Shown here: in pieces, positions 9,986-18,696 of the stretch | Layout of the letters: each line of letters starts with the position of its first letter | Position numbering within the stretch: the first letter of the stretch is position 1 | Assembly: GCA_039621445.1 (NCBI GenBank) | Contig: CP154956.1 | Location: 26,457,744-26,521,743, forward strand | Direction of reading: 5' to 3' | Length of the DNA stretch: 64,000 nucleotides | DNA from: Euglena gracilis | Taxonomy: Eukaryota > Euglenida > Euglenophyceae > Euglenales | The notes under the pieces: model-generated | What the model was told of the DNA's origin: nothing | The model's database searches: none | The model's input: only the letters and a program-made list of their open reading frames with translations | Translations under genes and position numbers: made by a program

Positions 9986-11160
9986 AATAATTTGAAGGGC
10001 CCAGTTGCATTCCCCCCCCTGCAAATATGCAACAAAAAAGGGTGACACAGAGAAGTTGTCAGGCACATTTGTGCCTGACAAAAAGCAAAAATGTTGTGGA
10101 ATGAGCACTCTTTGAAAGCGATTATCATTGACAAAAAATGCGTTATTTTTGTCCATTGTTAGGCCGTCTAAGACCGTTGTGTTTGTCTTTGTTTGATATT
10201 TAAGGAGCAACTTAATGTGAATGGAAAGTGTGCACCCATTTACAAGAGAGTTTGATTTTATTTTACAGAATTATTTGCAATCAAGTTGAATCAATGCAAC
10301 GTAAGCTCCTCGTTTCCACCTTCACCTACTTTTTCAGGTCTATTTGTCCAGCCTTCCTACCTTGGCAAGCTGCCTCAAGGTTTGAATGTATTCCTTTCGA
10401 CAATTTACAAATTCAGTGTCTGAAAAATTAATGCATATTTTTTCCAAAATAGAAATGTCTGTTCCAAGTTTCATCATCCCGTTTCATCCCTTTCTTTGTG
10501 TCATTTTTCTCAACCCACGCAAATTTTTGTGACTATTTTTCAGCCTTCCTTCAAAATCTTTTTATGCTCCATTATTGGTTGATATGTTGTCCAGTAAGAG
10601 TGAAGTTATGAAAGGTATCCCCCGGGTTTGGTGAAATTGAGACCCTTGTAAACGTCACGCAATCATTACATAAAATCCCCGTTGAAAAGCACTTCAAGAA
10701 TACATTGACTCAAATCATGGTGGCAGTATTTTCACCTCTTTTTCAGAAAATGTCAGGTACATTTGTGCCTAAACTGTCTGCTATTGCTATTTATTTCAAC
10801 AGCAGACAGTTCAGGCACAATCCTGGTTTTTCGCAAAAAAAATCGATGCATGTGGAGGTTGAATGCTCTCTGTGCATTGTCACTTTTTATGGTAAAATGT
10901 GATGACCGAAGAAGATTTTCAGAAGACGCACCTTGGCTACAAGTTCGATGAAGTCTTTTTTCCAGAGAAAATGAAATATTACACTCAAAAACACCGAAAG
11001 GAATGGAACTTTAACACACAAGCACACAGGAAACACGTTCAACCACATTTTTTTTTACAATTAGCCATAACCCTTGAAACCAATATGATTCAGGTTGAAG
11101 TTTGTTGAAACTTGGCAATTCAGACGAGCTGTGCAATGGCAAAAAAGAGATTCAGGGAGT
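9986..11160. other. Gene-free A/T-rich stretch with palindromic 16-mers
   Basis: No supported ORF. Palindrome copies lie at 10,061-10,076 and 10,755-10,770. An inverted pair AACTGTCTGCT / AGCAGACAGTT frames 10,770-10,812. The rest is unremarkable. Confidence 0.55.
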
Positions 11161-11345
11161 CATGGCCAGTTTCCCCCCCCCCAGGACCCCCCCAGGACCC
11201 CACCCCCCCAGGACCCCCCCAGGACCCCCCCAGGACCCCCCCAGGACCCCCCCAAGACCCCCCCAGGACTCCCCCAGGACCCCCCCAGGACCCCCCCAGG
11301 ACCCCCCCAGGACAGAGTCCTGGGGGGGGGGGGAAACTGGCCATA
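11161..11345. repeat. Fold-back element with CCCCCCAGGA tandem repeats
   Basis: The left end CATGGCCAGTTTCCCCC and right end GGGGGAAACTGGCCAT are inverted repeats. Between them are about 12 copies of a 10-bp CCCCCCAGGA unit. It is a small C-tract fold-back repeat with no clear TSD. Confidence 0.65.
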
Positions 11346-11734
11346 AGTGGATTCAGGCACAATTGTGCCTGAAGCATGTCAATTTCGTACCACATTTCAT
11401 GGTGTAAAAGGACTTTCCATTTGCACCAACAAAAATTGGGGAATGGCAAATTTGACATATTTTGACGATGACAAAAGTAGAATTTATTCAGAAGGCACAA
11501 CGGTCAACAACATACTAAATAAAGGAGACTGTATAATTTCCTCTGAAAGTGTTTAAATTCTCAAGGTCAAAATTTTTTTGACAAAGAACAACGTCGATAT
11601 GCCATTTCTGTTTTCAGTATTTATAGGACATTAGGACATTATACAGGAGTCCAAGTTTACAAAAATTAGTAAACTTTGCCATGATTTTTTTGTTTTTTTA
11701 TTTTGTTCACTCACATCATTTAATTTTGTGTTCT

Positions 11735-12192
11735 CCTTTTTTGACAAGTGGCAAACAAAGTCGATGGTAACTGAGGGTGCCTTCTCGAAAGCAGCCAAAC
11801 GCCTTCTCAGCAAGGGGATACACGACCCCCGTTCTGAAGACGTCCTGTCTGCCCTGAGGGCCCTCCACCCGCAGGGAGCCGGATTCCCGTGGGGTGATGC
11901 TGAGCGGCAGCTGGCCTCGGCACACTGCGATCGCTACGGCAATTCTCCTCCCGAGGATCGCTTGTCGTCGCTTCGGAAGGTCGTCCTCAGGTTCCCACCG
12001 GGTAGTGCCCCTGGCCCTTCGGGTCTGCGGCCAGCACACCTCGCCGGGCTCGTGCGTGACGGCGACAGTGGGAGCCCGCTCCAGCTTTTCCAAGCATTAG
12101 ACGGCCTGGTGCAACACTGTGTGCAAGGGTCCATGCACCCAGTGGCCGCCGAATGGCTGTGTTCGGCCAACCTCTTCCCCCTACGGAAGTAA
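11735..12192 (+). pseudogene. Retrotransposon N-terminal fragment (copy H)
   Basis: The frame reads EGAFSKAAKRLLSKGIHDP, LSALRALHPQGAG and APGPSGLRPAHLAGL, ending at SANLFPLRK. These match the region just upstream of the RT palm in copy A (DGAFGKAVKHMMSDGLHDP and AGPDGLRPQHL). The RT core is absent, so this is a fragment. The frame is open throughout, which suggests a fairly young insertion. Confidence 0.8.
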
Positions 12193-12416
12193 GACGACGG
12201 GGTCCACCAGACGTGTAGGTCCCGGACGTAGTCTCCGCACAGCAGGCTCAAATAAGCATGGTGTACGCTGTTCAGTTGTGTGATCAATGTCCCCCGGCTC
12301 TCATGTGCTCGCAGGCAGATGGGGTAGGCGCAAAGATACCGCTTGCTTGGGTCAGTGCTGGCTGGGGGGCAGGGTACCAGTGTACCTTCGCCACAAGGAA
12401 CCCCCTTGGAGGGGTG

Positions 12417-12520
12417 GTGGGACGAACCAACCGAGTCCACCGACCAGTGGCACAGCCTACTGGATTTGAGTGTTCAGGAGGAGCAAGGCTATATACAGAG
12501 CTGAAGTGTGGTGAGGGGTC
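12417..12520 (+). repeat. Repeat family R2 block
   Basis: Contains GTGGCACAGCCTACTGGATT and TTTGAGTGTTCAGG, found also at 18,296 (+), 24,530-24,630 (-) and 37,880-37,960 (-). It is followed by a CTATATACAGAG motif, as at 18,361. Confidence 0.65.
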
Positions 12521-12526
12521 CTAGGC

Positions 12527-12850
12527 GGTAGACTGGGGGGGGGGGGTCCTGGGTGGTCGGCCGACTAGTCGGCCCACCACCCAATTGGTCGGCCGACTAG
12601 GCCTGGTCGGTAGCTAGTCGGCGAGACAGGGGGGGGGGGGTCCTGGGTGGTCGGCCGACTAGTCGGCCGACCACCCACTGTAATGTAGTTACGGGCCAGT
12701 CTCGCCGACTTTTTACGAAGAAAATTGTATGCAAACTAGTCGGTGGCTAGTCGGTGGGCATAAAACTGGTCTGTGGCGGGTCCAAACCACCCGGAAATGG
12801 TCCGGATGGGGCCAAATAAGTGCCTTACAATGGCAAATTTGGGGGCTGCG
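12527..12850 (+). mobile_element. Left end of a GTCGGCCGAC fold-back element
   Basis: GGCGGTAGACTGGGGG, tandem palindromes GTCGGCCGACTAGTCGGC and the trailing CCACCCGGAAATGGTCC match 43,833-44,160. The right end is not recognised; the segment after 12,850 is unrelated, so the copy is truncated. Confidence 0.7.
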
Positions 12851-13058
12851 CGCGGCCAAAAAAAAGAACTTTTTTGGTCAAAAATGGCCCAAAAAATGGC
12901 AAAAAATGACCACTTTTTGGACCCGAAAATCATCGATTTTAGGATGCATTCCGCCCGCGCGGCCGCCCTCGGACCCCCCTCCCCCCCCCTCCCCCTTGCG
13001 CAGCCGCCCGCGCGGCCGCTCGCCCCCCCCTCAGCCCCCCCCCTCCCGCTGTGCCTAG
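12851..13058 (+). other. Low-complexity stretch before a MITE
   Basis: GGCCAAAAAA and CGCGCGGCCGC blocks followed by C-rich sequence. No gene is supported. Confidence 0.5.
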
Positions 13059-13293
13059 GGGGGTCGGCACGCCGTGGCGAGGTTTCCGGCTGGGGGGGGA
13101 GGGGGGTTTTTTGGCATTTTTTGGCGTGGCGAGGGGGTCCCGGATGGGGGGGGGAGGGGTGCGCGGGGGTTTGCCAAGAAAAATTTATTTGGCGGGCCTG
13201 ACATGGCGTGGCGAGGGGGTCTGAAAAGGGGGGGGGGTAAAATGGCGTGGCGAGGGGGTCGGTGAGGGGGGGGGGAGGGGTGTGCCGACCCCC
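13059..13293 (-). mobile_element. C-tract MITE family 1, copy 2 (reverse)
   Basis: Reads GGGGGTCGGCACGCC at the left and GGTGTGCCGACCCCC at the right, the family ends in reverse orientation, with the same three CGTGGCGAGGGGG subrepeats. The flanks CCTAG and CCAGC match only partly, so the TSD is decayed. Confidence 0.75.
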
Positions 13294-13616
13294 CCAGCCT
13301 CCACCGGGTGGCAACCCTGTGAGGGCCGTCGCGGTAGCAACCATTGCGGGGTGAGGACCCGGAGGAGCTGGTTGGAAGCCCGGCGGGAAAAAGGGGGCGG
13401 TGAACGCAACTGGGCACTGACCCACTGCCTGGGCGATCGCAGCGGGTCCCAGGGGGTCACGAGACGGGCTGGCCGCCGGTGCAGTGATGGCAGGGGAGGC
13501 CGTCCCCGGGCCAAGGTTACATGCACCCGTCTGTGCCAAGAGGCATCTTTCTGCAGCCGCAGGCGGCCGGGCTGGCCACATGTGGGGAGTCCACCCAATA
13601 CCCCTTCAGGCTAGTC

Positions 13617-14130
13617 AGGGGGGGGGGAATAATTGATATCGGAGGCCTTCGGAAAAATTGCGGAAAAATTGCGGAAAAATTGCGGAAATTGCGGAAAAAT
13701 TGCGGAAAAATTGATATCGGGTATACACATTTCTGTCTGAGGGGACTTAGAAAATTTTCAATTGTGAGGTTCAGAACACCGCGTCGATGCAGGCGAGCAC
13801 AAATCAACACGCTTGATGTTTTTTGCACAGGTGGGACGCACCCAATCCTGTGACCAGTGGTGCACCTGTGAGAAAAATTGGTAAACTGGGGGGAAAAAAC
13901 AACAAAACACAATAGCACGCCTGTTGATCCATTTGCAGAATGGCTTGAACTCATTGCATCTTCCATCTTCGGTGGTGGGGAAAAAAATGTGCGGAAAAAA
14001 AATGGGAAAAAATTGCGGAAAAATTGCGGAAATTGCGGAAAAATTGCGGAAAATTGCGGAAAATTGCGGAAATTGCGGAAAATTGCGGAAATTGCGGAAA
14101 AATTGCGGATATCAATTCCCCCCCCCCCCG
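13617..14130. mobile_element. 514-bp element with AATTGCGGAAA arrays, 8-bp TSD
   Basis: GGCTAGTC at 13,609-13,616 and 14,131-14,138 is an exact 8-bp duplication. Each end has a long G or C run then AATTGATATC, in inverted orientation. Subterminal arrays of AAATTGCGG lie at 13,645-13,710 and 13,985-14,110. The centre has no transposase ORF. Confidence 0.8.
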
Positions 14131-14217
14131 GGCTAGTCCGGAACAACCACTTGGACTGTAGGTGGAAGATCAGAGAGCTGTATTCCTAAAGAAAACTCAG
14201 ATGATGTCTATAAGATG

Positions 14218-14312
14218 TTTCGTGTTCTGATCCCGCTTTTTTACCAGGAAAACCGGGGGCGCCAAAGGCGCCCCCGGTTTTCCTGGTAAAAAAGCGGGAT
14301 CAGAACACGAAA
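14218..14312. repeat. Perfect 46-bp inverted repeat with 3-nt loop
   Basis: Arms 14,218-14,263 and 14,267-14,312 are exact reverse complements around AAA. The arm starts TTTCGTGTTCTGATCCCGC and ends ACCGGGGGCGCC. It ends 4 bp before the inverted terminus of the next element. Absence of any mismatch suggests recent origin or gene conversion. Confidence 0.9.
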
Positions 14313-14439
14313 CAATGTTGAAACCGTGTTAAGAGTCCACGATGTACACCGGTAGTGAAAACCGTGTTCAAGTCCACGTGATTCGCGCAAAAAATGCCGA
14401 TTATAGTAAACACGTGTACAAAAATGGGGTACCTTGGTA

Positions 14440-14720
14440 ATTGCAATTGTACCGTGTTACAAACACGGTACAATGCAAATGTACCGTGTTTGTAACACGT
14501 GTACATTGTACGGAAAGCGTGTTTACTCCTTTTGGTAACACGTGTACACTGCAGGAAAGCGTGTTTACTCTTTTGGTAACACGTGTACATTGTACGGAAA
14601 GCGTGTTTACTCCTGTTGGTAACACGTGTACACTGCAGGAAAGCGTGTTTACTTTTTTGGTAACACGTGTACATTTTCGGAAAGCGTGTTAACACTTTTT
14701 TGTGACACGTTTGCTTTATG
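14440..14720 (+). repeat. Minisatellite AACACGTGTACA / GGAAAGCGTGTT, left array
   Basis: Four to five imperfect copies alternate TTGTACGGAAAGCGTGTTTA and CTGCAGGAAAGCGTGTTTA after AACACGTGTACA, with a period of about 58 bp. Spacing and sequence are not those of a CRISPR array. Confidence 0.8.
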
Positions 14721-15165
14721 CTAAAACGTGTTTCTAAAACGCCTTCACACCCTTCACAGCCATGATGCGCCTGGCTAACCTCGCTGAGGCCCGCATGCCC
14801 CTCCCACTGTTAAGCAGTTTGTGGAATCCCTCCAGAAGGTGAAATCTCCATCTGAGGAAGTTGATGCCTTACTTGGTGAACTTCCCCCCCCCAGATCTGG
14901 TCTCGGCAAAAGATTACCGTCGCGACCGCATGGCTGCCCTGAATTGTTTTACAGAATACATGGGGGTTTGCGCAGCCCATGGGGTACAACACGCGACGTT
15001 GGACGACTGTTTTTTGGGGTGGGCCCGCTGGTGCATTGATGCTCGGGTGTTGTATGCAACACCCGAGCAACAACTCGCCTGCGTTGCTGCCCGTACGGAG
15101 AGAGCTGGAACAGATTTTCGGGTTCGTTCCATGCCTTTTTTGTCTTTCCGTACATACCTGAATGC

Positions 15166-16803
15166 AGGGATGGTGTTTTTTTGTTTTTTTTTTCGGAAAA
15201 AACCAAAAACTGTGTTTTTTTGTTTCAAAAAAACCACCGTTGGTTTTTTTGGATTAGGAATCGCGGTGTCTGGTTAAATCCTTATATATCCTGATGCGTA
15301 TCGAGGATCCTGCGTTGCAATGAGTATGCATTCTTTCATACAGCTTAGCCGACAGGTGAAGGTTACATGGTGGGGTTCAAGTTATAAAAACAAGTGCGAC
15401 ACGTCAATTTGACAAGTTTCAAGCTCCAAGTGATTTGCTTAAAGGTCAAGTGAGATAAAAGAAAAATGAATGAACTTGAGGGACCTTCTCAAGGCGCTGC
15501 TGCAGAAGTTCGTCGTGATGTGCTTCAAGTAATTTGGTCCTATGTTTGAGCTGTTTCTGTTTCAGCTGTGGTTTGCCTTGCCCTGGGAAAAGCTCCTTAA
15601 ACAGTTTTTTGTCCACCCAAGCACATTCAACATTCACCCCCAGTTTGGTGCCACATTTTGGGCCACATCTTGGCCACAGCCGGGGGAAGGGGGGTGGTTC
15701 GGGTCACGGGGGGGTCACGGGGGGGGTCACGGGGGGGGGTCACGGGGGGAACACCACATTTTTGGTGGCAAAATTAGGAATCACCGAGTCGAGATTTTTG
15801 GAGAAAAAATCCACAAATTAGGAATCCCCACACCTAAAATTAGGATTTTGACACCAAATTAGGAATCACCAAGCCCAAATTTGAAAAATTTACGCCTCAA
15901 AATTAGGAATCTGCCCCAGAATTTTATCAAATTAGGCATCACCAGCCAATATTTTTTCCGACAAAATTTCGCCGAAAAGGATCCTTGTTCGGGTCACGGG
16001 GGGGTCACGGGGGGGGTCACGGGGGGGTCACGGGGGGAACACCCCCAAGCATTTTGGGACCATTCTGCTGTCCACATTTTGGCCAATTTAGTGCACATCT
16101 TGGGGCCAGAGTTTGGTGCACATCTTGGGGCCAGAGTTTGGTGCACATCTTGGGGGCAATTTGGTGCCACAGGTGGGCAACATTTTGGTGCCACATCTTT
16201 TTGGGTCTAGCTTTCTGGCACATCTTGGGCACAGCTGTGGGCCACATCTTCGTCACAGATAGGGGCCACATCTTGTGTCCACGTGGCGGGAGTTTTGTGC
16301 CACAGGTTGGGGCAACATTTTGGAAACTTTTTGGGTCCAGTTTTCTGGCACAACTTTGGCACCAACATTTTGTGCCCCATCTTGGGGCAGTTTTGTTCCC
16401 CATCATGGGGGAAAAGTTTTGTACCACAGGGCGGGTGGGTTTTTTTTTTCAGCCCGGGGTCCATGAAAACGGTCCTTTCTCTGGGGGCCGGGGGGAACAA
16501 GCCCTCGGCAGGGGGTGCGTCCAAGAGCGCAAAAAAAAAGTGAGAAACTGCCGTTTATTTTCGGGTCCCCCAGGCGCAAGTTTCCGGGTGACGTTTGGTC
16601 CAACTCAGACAGAGCCGTTCTTCATGCCTTTGTCCCTGCGGGGCGAGGGGCGAAGGAAACAAAAAAAAACAAAAAAAACATTTTTTTTGAAAAAACGGCG
16701 GGGGGCGGCGAAGGTAAAAAACCCGGTTTTTTTCAAAAAAACGGGTTTTTTCGAAAAAAACGTGTTTTAAAACGATCGGTTAGAAAACGAGGGTCATCCC
16801 TGC
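15166..16803. mobile_element. 1,638-bp insertion with 8-bp TSD in the recombinase-like gene
   Basis: CTGAATGC at 15,158-15,165 recurs at 16,804-16,811. Short inverted ends AGGGATG and CATCCCT are followed by homopolymer-rich subterminal sequence on both sides. The interior contains G-tract blocks with GGTCACGGGGG (15,690-15,750 and 15,990-16,045) and a tandem TTTGGTGCACATCTTGG repeat (16,085-16,170). No transposase was recognised. Confidence 0.7.
15660..16430 (+). repeat. GGCACATCTTGGGCCAC-type tandem repeats and GGTCACGGGG blocks
   Basis: Many related units such as GTGCCACATTTTGGGCCAC, GTGCACATCTTGGGGCC and GTGCCACAGGTGGGCAAC occur in loose tandem. Two blocks start TTCGGGTCACGGGG and end GGGGGGAACACC, like MITE family 2 ends. 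ORFs crossing them are repeat-derived. Confidence 0.65.
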
Positions 16804-17169
16804 CTGAATGCCCTTGTTTTTTTGTACAAAGTGTCAGACCGTGACGGACCTCCAATTGTGGCCTCCTCTGCTTCTCAATTCCCCAAATTCCTTGCTTTCT
16901 TTGCCCCTATGGTGTCGAAAGCCATGGATGAGAAGGCTGCGGGATGGCAAGGGGATCCATCCAGCAGCGTTCTCACTGAGGAGGAATTGATATCAGTGGT
17001 GTCCACGGTTGAGGAAAATCACATGCTGGCAGTCCAACGTCGGAACGTTTTGTGCCTTGGTTTTTCAACTGCGTACAGGGCAGAGGTGCTCAAAAGGTTG
17101 CATCCGTTGAGCAGTACGTCCATCGTTCCATGCACTCTAGTTCTGCTGTAACCCCACAAAATATTTTTC

Positions 17170-17455
17170 ATTTATAACACGGAACAATGCAGATGTATCG
17201 TGTTTGTAACACGTGCACAGTGTATGGAAAGCGTGTTTACTGTTTTTGGTAACACGTGTCCACTGCAGGAAAGCGTGTTTACTCTTTTCGTAACACGTGT
17301 ACATTGTACGGAAAGCGTGTTTACTCCTGTTGGTAACACGTGTACACCGCAGGAAAGCGTGTTTACTTTTTTGGTAACACGTGTACATTGTACGGAAAGC
17401 GTGTTAACACTTTTTCGTAACACGTGTACATTGTACGGAAAGCGTGTTACAAACA
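17170..17455 (+). repeat. Minisatellite AACACGTGTACA / GGAAAGCGTGTT, right array
   Basis: The same repeat and the same orientation as the left array, about five units, although the outer termini of the unit are inverted. Confidence 0.8.
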
Positions 17456-17791
17456 CGTTTTCCACCGCTGTACACGTGGACTGAACACGGTTTTCACGGC
17501 CGGTGTACATCGTGGACTTAACACGGTTTCAAGCAAAACAAACAATTCAGGGCATGAGGGTTGGTTGAGGCTTCGCGAAACTCAAACTTAGTGGCCGCGA
17601 ACTCAAAAATCAAGACAACATAGATAGATGCAATTGCCCTCCCCACTCAAATCCAACAGGGTGTGCCACTTGTCGGTGAACTCGGCTCCCCCCACCACCG
17701 TTTCTTCACACTTCAGGTCTTCAGGGTTCGGTAAAGCAAGGAGAAAGGCTTAAAATTTTTTACATAGTTCTCATTTTCCTTTTCACTCATC

Positions 17792-17863
17792 GGTCTCGTA
17801 GTGCAGCGGTTAACGCACGGGAGTGTGGTTCCCATGGTCTCGGTTCGAATCCGAGTGAGGCTT
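17792..17863 (+). tRNA. tRNA-His (GTG anticodon)
   Basis: Cloverleaf seen directly: acceptor GGTCTCG (17,792-17,798) pairs with TGAGGCT (17,856-17,862, three wobble pairs); D arm GTGC with GG in its loop; anticodon loop GTGTGGT with anticodon GTG at 17,825-17,827; T stem CTCGG/CCGAG around TTCGAAT. Discriminator T at 17,863. The anticodon stem has one mismatch (C-A) at its base. A-box TAGTGCAGCGG and B-box GGTTCGAATCC are intact, and a T11 tract at 17,884 is a Pol III terminator. It decodes His codons; G(-1) would be added after transcription. A SINE head is an alternative, but no SINE body was identified. Confidence 0.85.
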
Positions 17864-17883
17864 ATTTATGTGCGTCTTGTCCG

Positions 17884-17894
17884 TTTTTTTTTTT
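17884..17894 (+). terminator. Pol III T-tract terminator of tRNA-His
   Basis: A run of eleven T starting about 21 nt after the tRNA 3' end, in the correct strand for termination. Confidence 0.6.
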
Positions 17895-18117
17895 TCGCTG
17901 AGAAATGTTCCGGCCCGGTAGTCTCATCATCACGGCGGGTAGCACAGCTTCACCCAGACCGTGCCCCGGGCCCAGGGAGACGTCTCTTTTGGCCCTTGCC
18001 ACAAGGAGAAACTCCTCATGACTCCCTGTGCGGCCACAGGTCGCCGGTAGATACTATGGGTGTAAAGTACAAAAGGTTGTATGGAGTGCCGTACACGTCC
18101 GCGGTCAGTGGTTAGAG

Positions 18118-18140
18118 GAAAATGGGAAAGTCCCATCTTC
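18118..18140 (+). ncRNA. Conserved hairpin of repeat family R
   Basis: Arms GAAAATGGGA and TCCCATCTTC with loop AAG pair at 9 of 10 positions. Compared with 2,308 and 38,196 the pairs change together, so the fold is kept while sequence varies. A transcript is not proven. Confidence 0.45.
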
Positions 18141-18361
18141 AATATATACGGCGGGGAGAGAGGGGTGTGTGTGTGCTTTTGCTTGCCACTTTTGGCGTGT
18201 TTGTGTCATTGGCTTATTCTTCTTGTTGTTTTTGGTTTCAGAGCCGTCCGAGTGTGGCAGGTAGGAAAGATGGCCCCATGGCAAGGAACGGTGGTGGGGC
18301 GAACCGAATCCACCGACCAGTGGCACAGCCTACTGGATTTGAGTGTTCAGGGAGGGGGAAG

Positions 18362-18520
18362 CTATGTACAGATGGGGAAACCCCATTTGCCAGAGTTCGA
18401 GGGAGGGGGGCTATGTACAGATGGGCGCAGCCCATGGGCAGTGTGGATGCGTGCGGCGGTAAGGTAGGTGGTAGGGGGATGCGTGCTAAGGGGGGGATAT
18501 GTACATATGGGGCGATCCCT
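18362..18520 (+). repeat. Three tandem TATGTACA-hairpin units
   Basis: TATGTACAGATGGGGAAACC, TATGTACAGATGGGCGCAGC and TATGTACATATGGGGCGATC start the three units at 18,363, 18,412 and 18,499. The stems are TGGGG/CCCCA, TGGGC/GCCCA and GGGG/TCCC, so the closing pair changes from G-C to C-G to a wobble. Confidence 0.6.
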
Positions 18521-18629
18521 TGGGCAGCAAGCGGAGCAGAAGTAGTGGCTTTAGCAGCCGGCGTATGAGGGCGTTGGGGGTGAGAGCGCTTAGAGTATTA
18601 GCGAGGTGGCCCCATGCAACAGACACTTT

Positions 18630-18695
18630 CACGGTGGGTAGCACAGCTTCACCCAGACCGTGCCCCGGGCCCAGGGTAACGTCTCTTTTGGCCCT
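18630..18695 (+). repeat. R1 block joined to the retrotransposon 3' part
   Basis: CACGGTGGGTAGCACAGCTT and the following CCCCGGGCCCAGGG are the R1 block. It abuts the C-terminal coding end of the minus-strand retrotransposon, so the 3' end of that copy was replaced or interrupted here. Confidence 0.6.
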
Positions 18696-18696
18696 C

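Larger units (their letters stand above)
14861..17151 (+). pseudogene. Tyrosine-recombinase-like gene split by an insertion
   Basis: The first block (14,861-15,165) reads DYRRDRMAALNCFTEYMG, FLGWARWCIDARVLYATPEQ and FLSFRTYLNA, resembling the helical core-binding domain. After the 15,166-16,803 insertion the frame resumes LVFLYKVSDRDG and reaches RRNVLCLGFSTAYRAEVLKR. That last block resembles recombinase box I, with its Arg in TAYRAEVLKRL. Removing the insertion and one TSD rejoins the frame exactly. The remaining catalytic part (HxxR and Tyr) is not found before the right array, so the gene is incomplete here. The assignment rests on pattern recognition only; a different DNA-binding protein is possible. 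Confidence 0.4.
14317..17531 (+). mobile_element. 3.2-kb inverted-repeat unit carrying a recombinase-like gene
   Basis: The left end TTGAAACCGTGTTAAG, then ATGTACACCGG, then AAAACCGTGTTCAAG recurs as the reverse complement at 17,460-17,531. Inside each end is a direct array of a repeat based on AACACGTGTACA and GGAAAGCGTGTT. The middle holds two coding blocks split by a 1,638-bp insertion. No clean TSD was found. Whether the whole unit moves is inferred, not shown. Confidence 0.55.
17930..18560 (+). repeat. Composite repeat family R (R1, hairpin, R2, tandem hairpins)
   Basis: In order: R1 with GGGTAGCACAGCTTCACCC (17,937-17,956); the conserved hairpin 18,118-18,140 with AATATATA after it; R2 with GTGGCACAGCCTACTGGATT (18,315-18,340); then three units of TATGTACA plus a short GGG...CCC hairpin. 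This is the longest ordered arrangement of the family here. Parts recur at 2,100-2,345, 12,417, 18,630, 24,530 and 37,880-38,505. Confidence 0.7.

Noticed and set aside
14440-14720. CRISPR-like repeat-spacer array
   Set aside because: The intervening sequences are themselves repeats (TTGTACGG or CTGCAGG types), so it is a minisatellite.
14305-17545. A target-site duplication (AAACAAT) around the 3.2-kb inverted-repeat unit
   Set aside because: The two matches are offset by several bases from the ends, so they cannot be a clean duplication.
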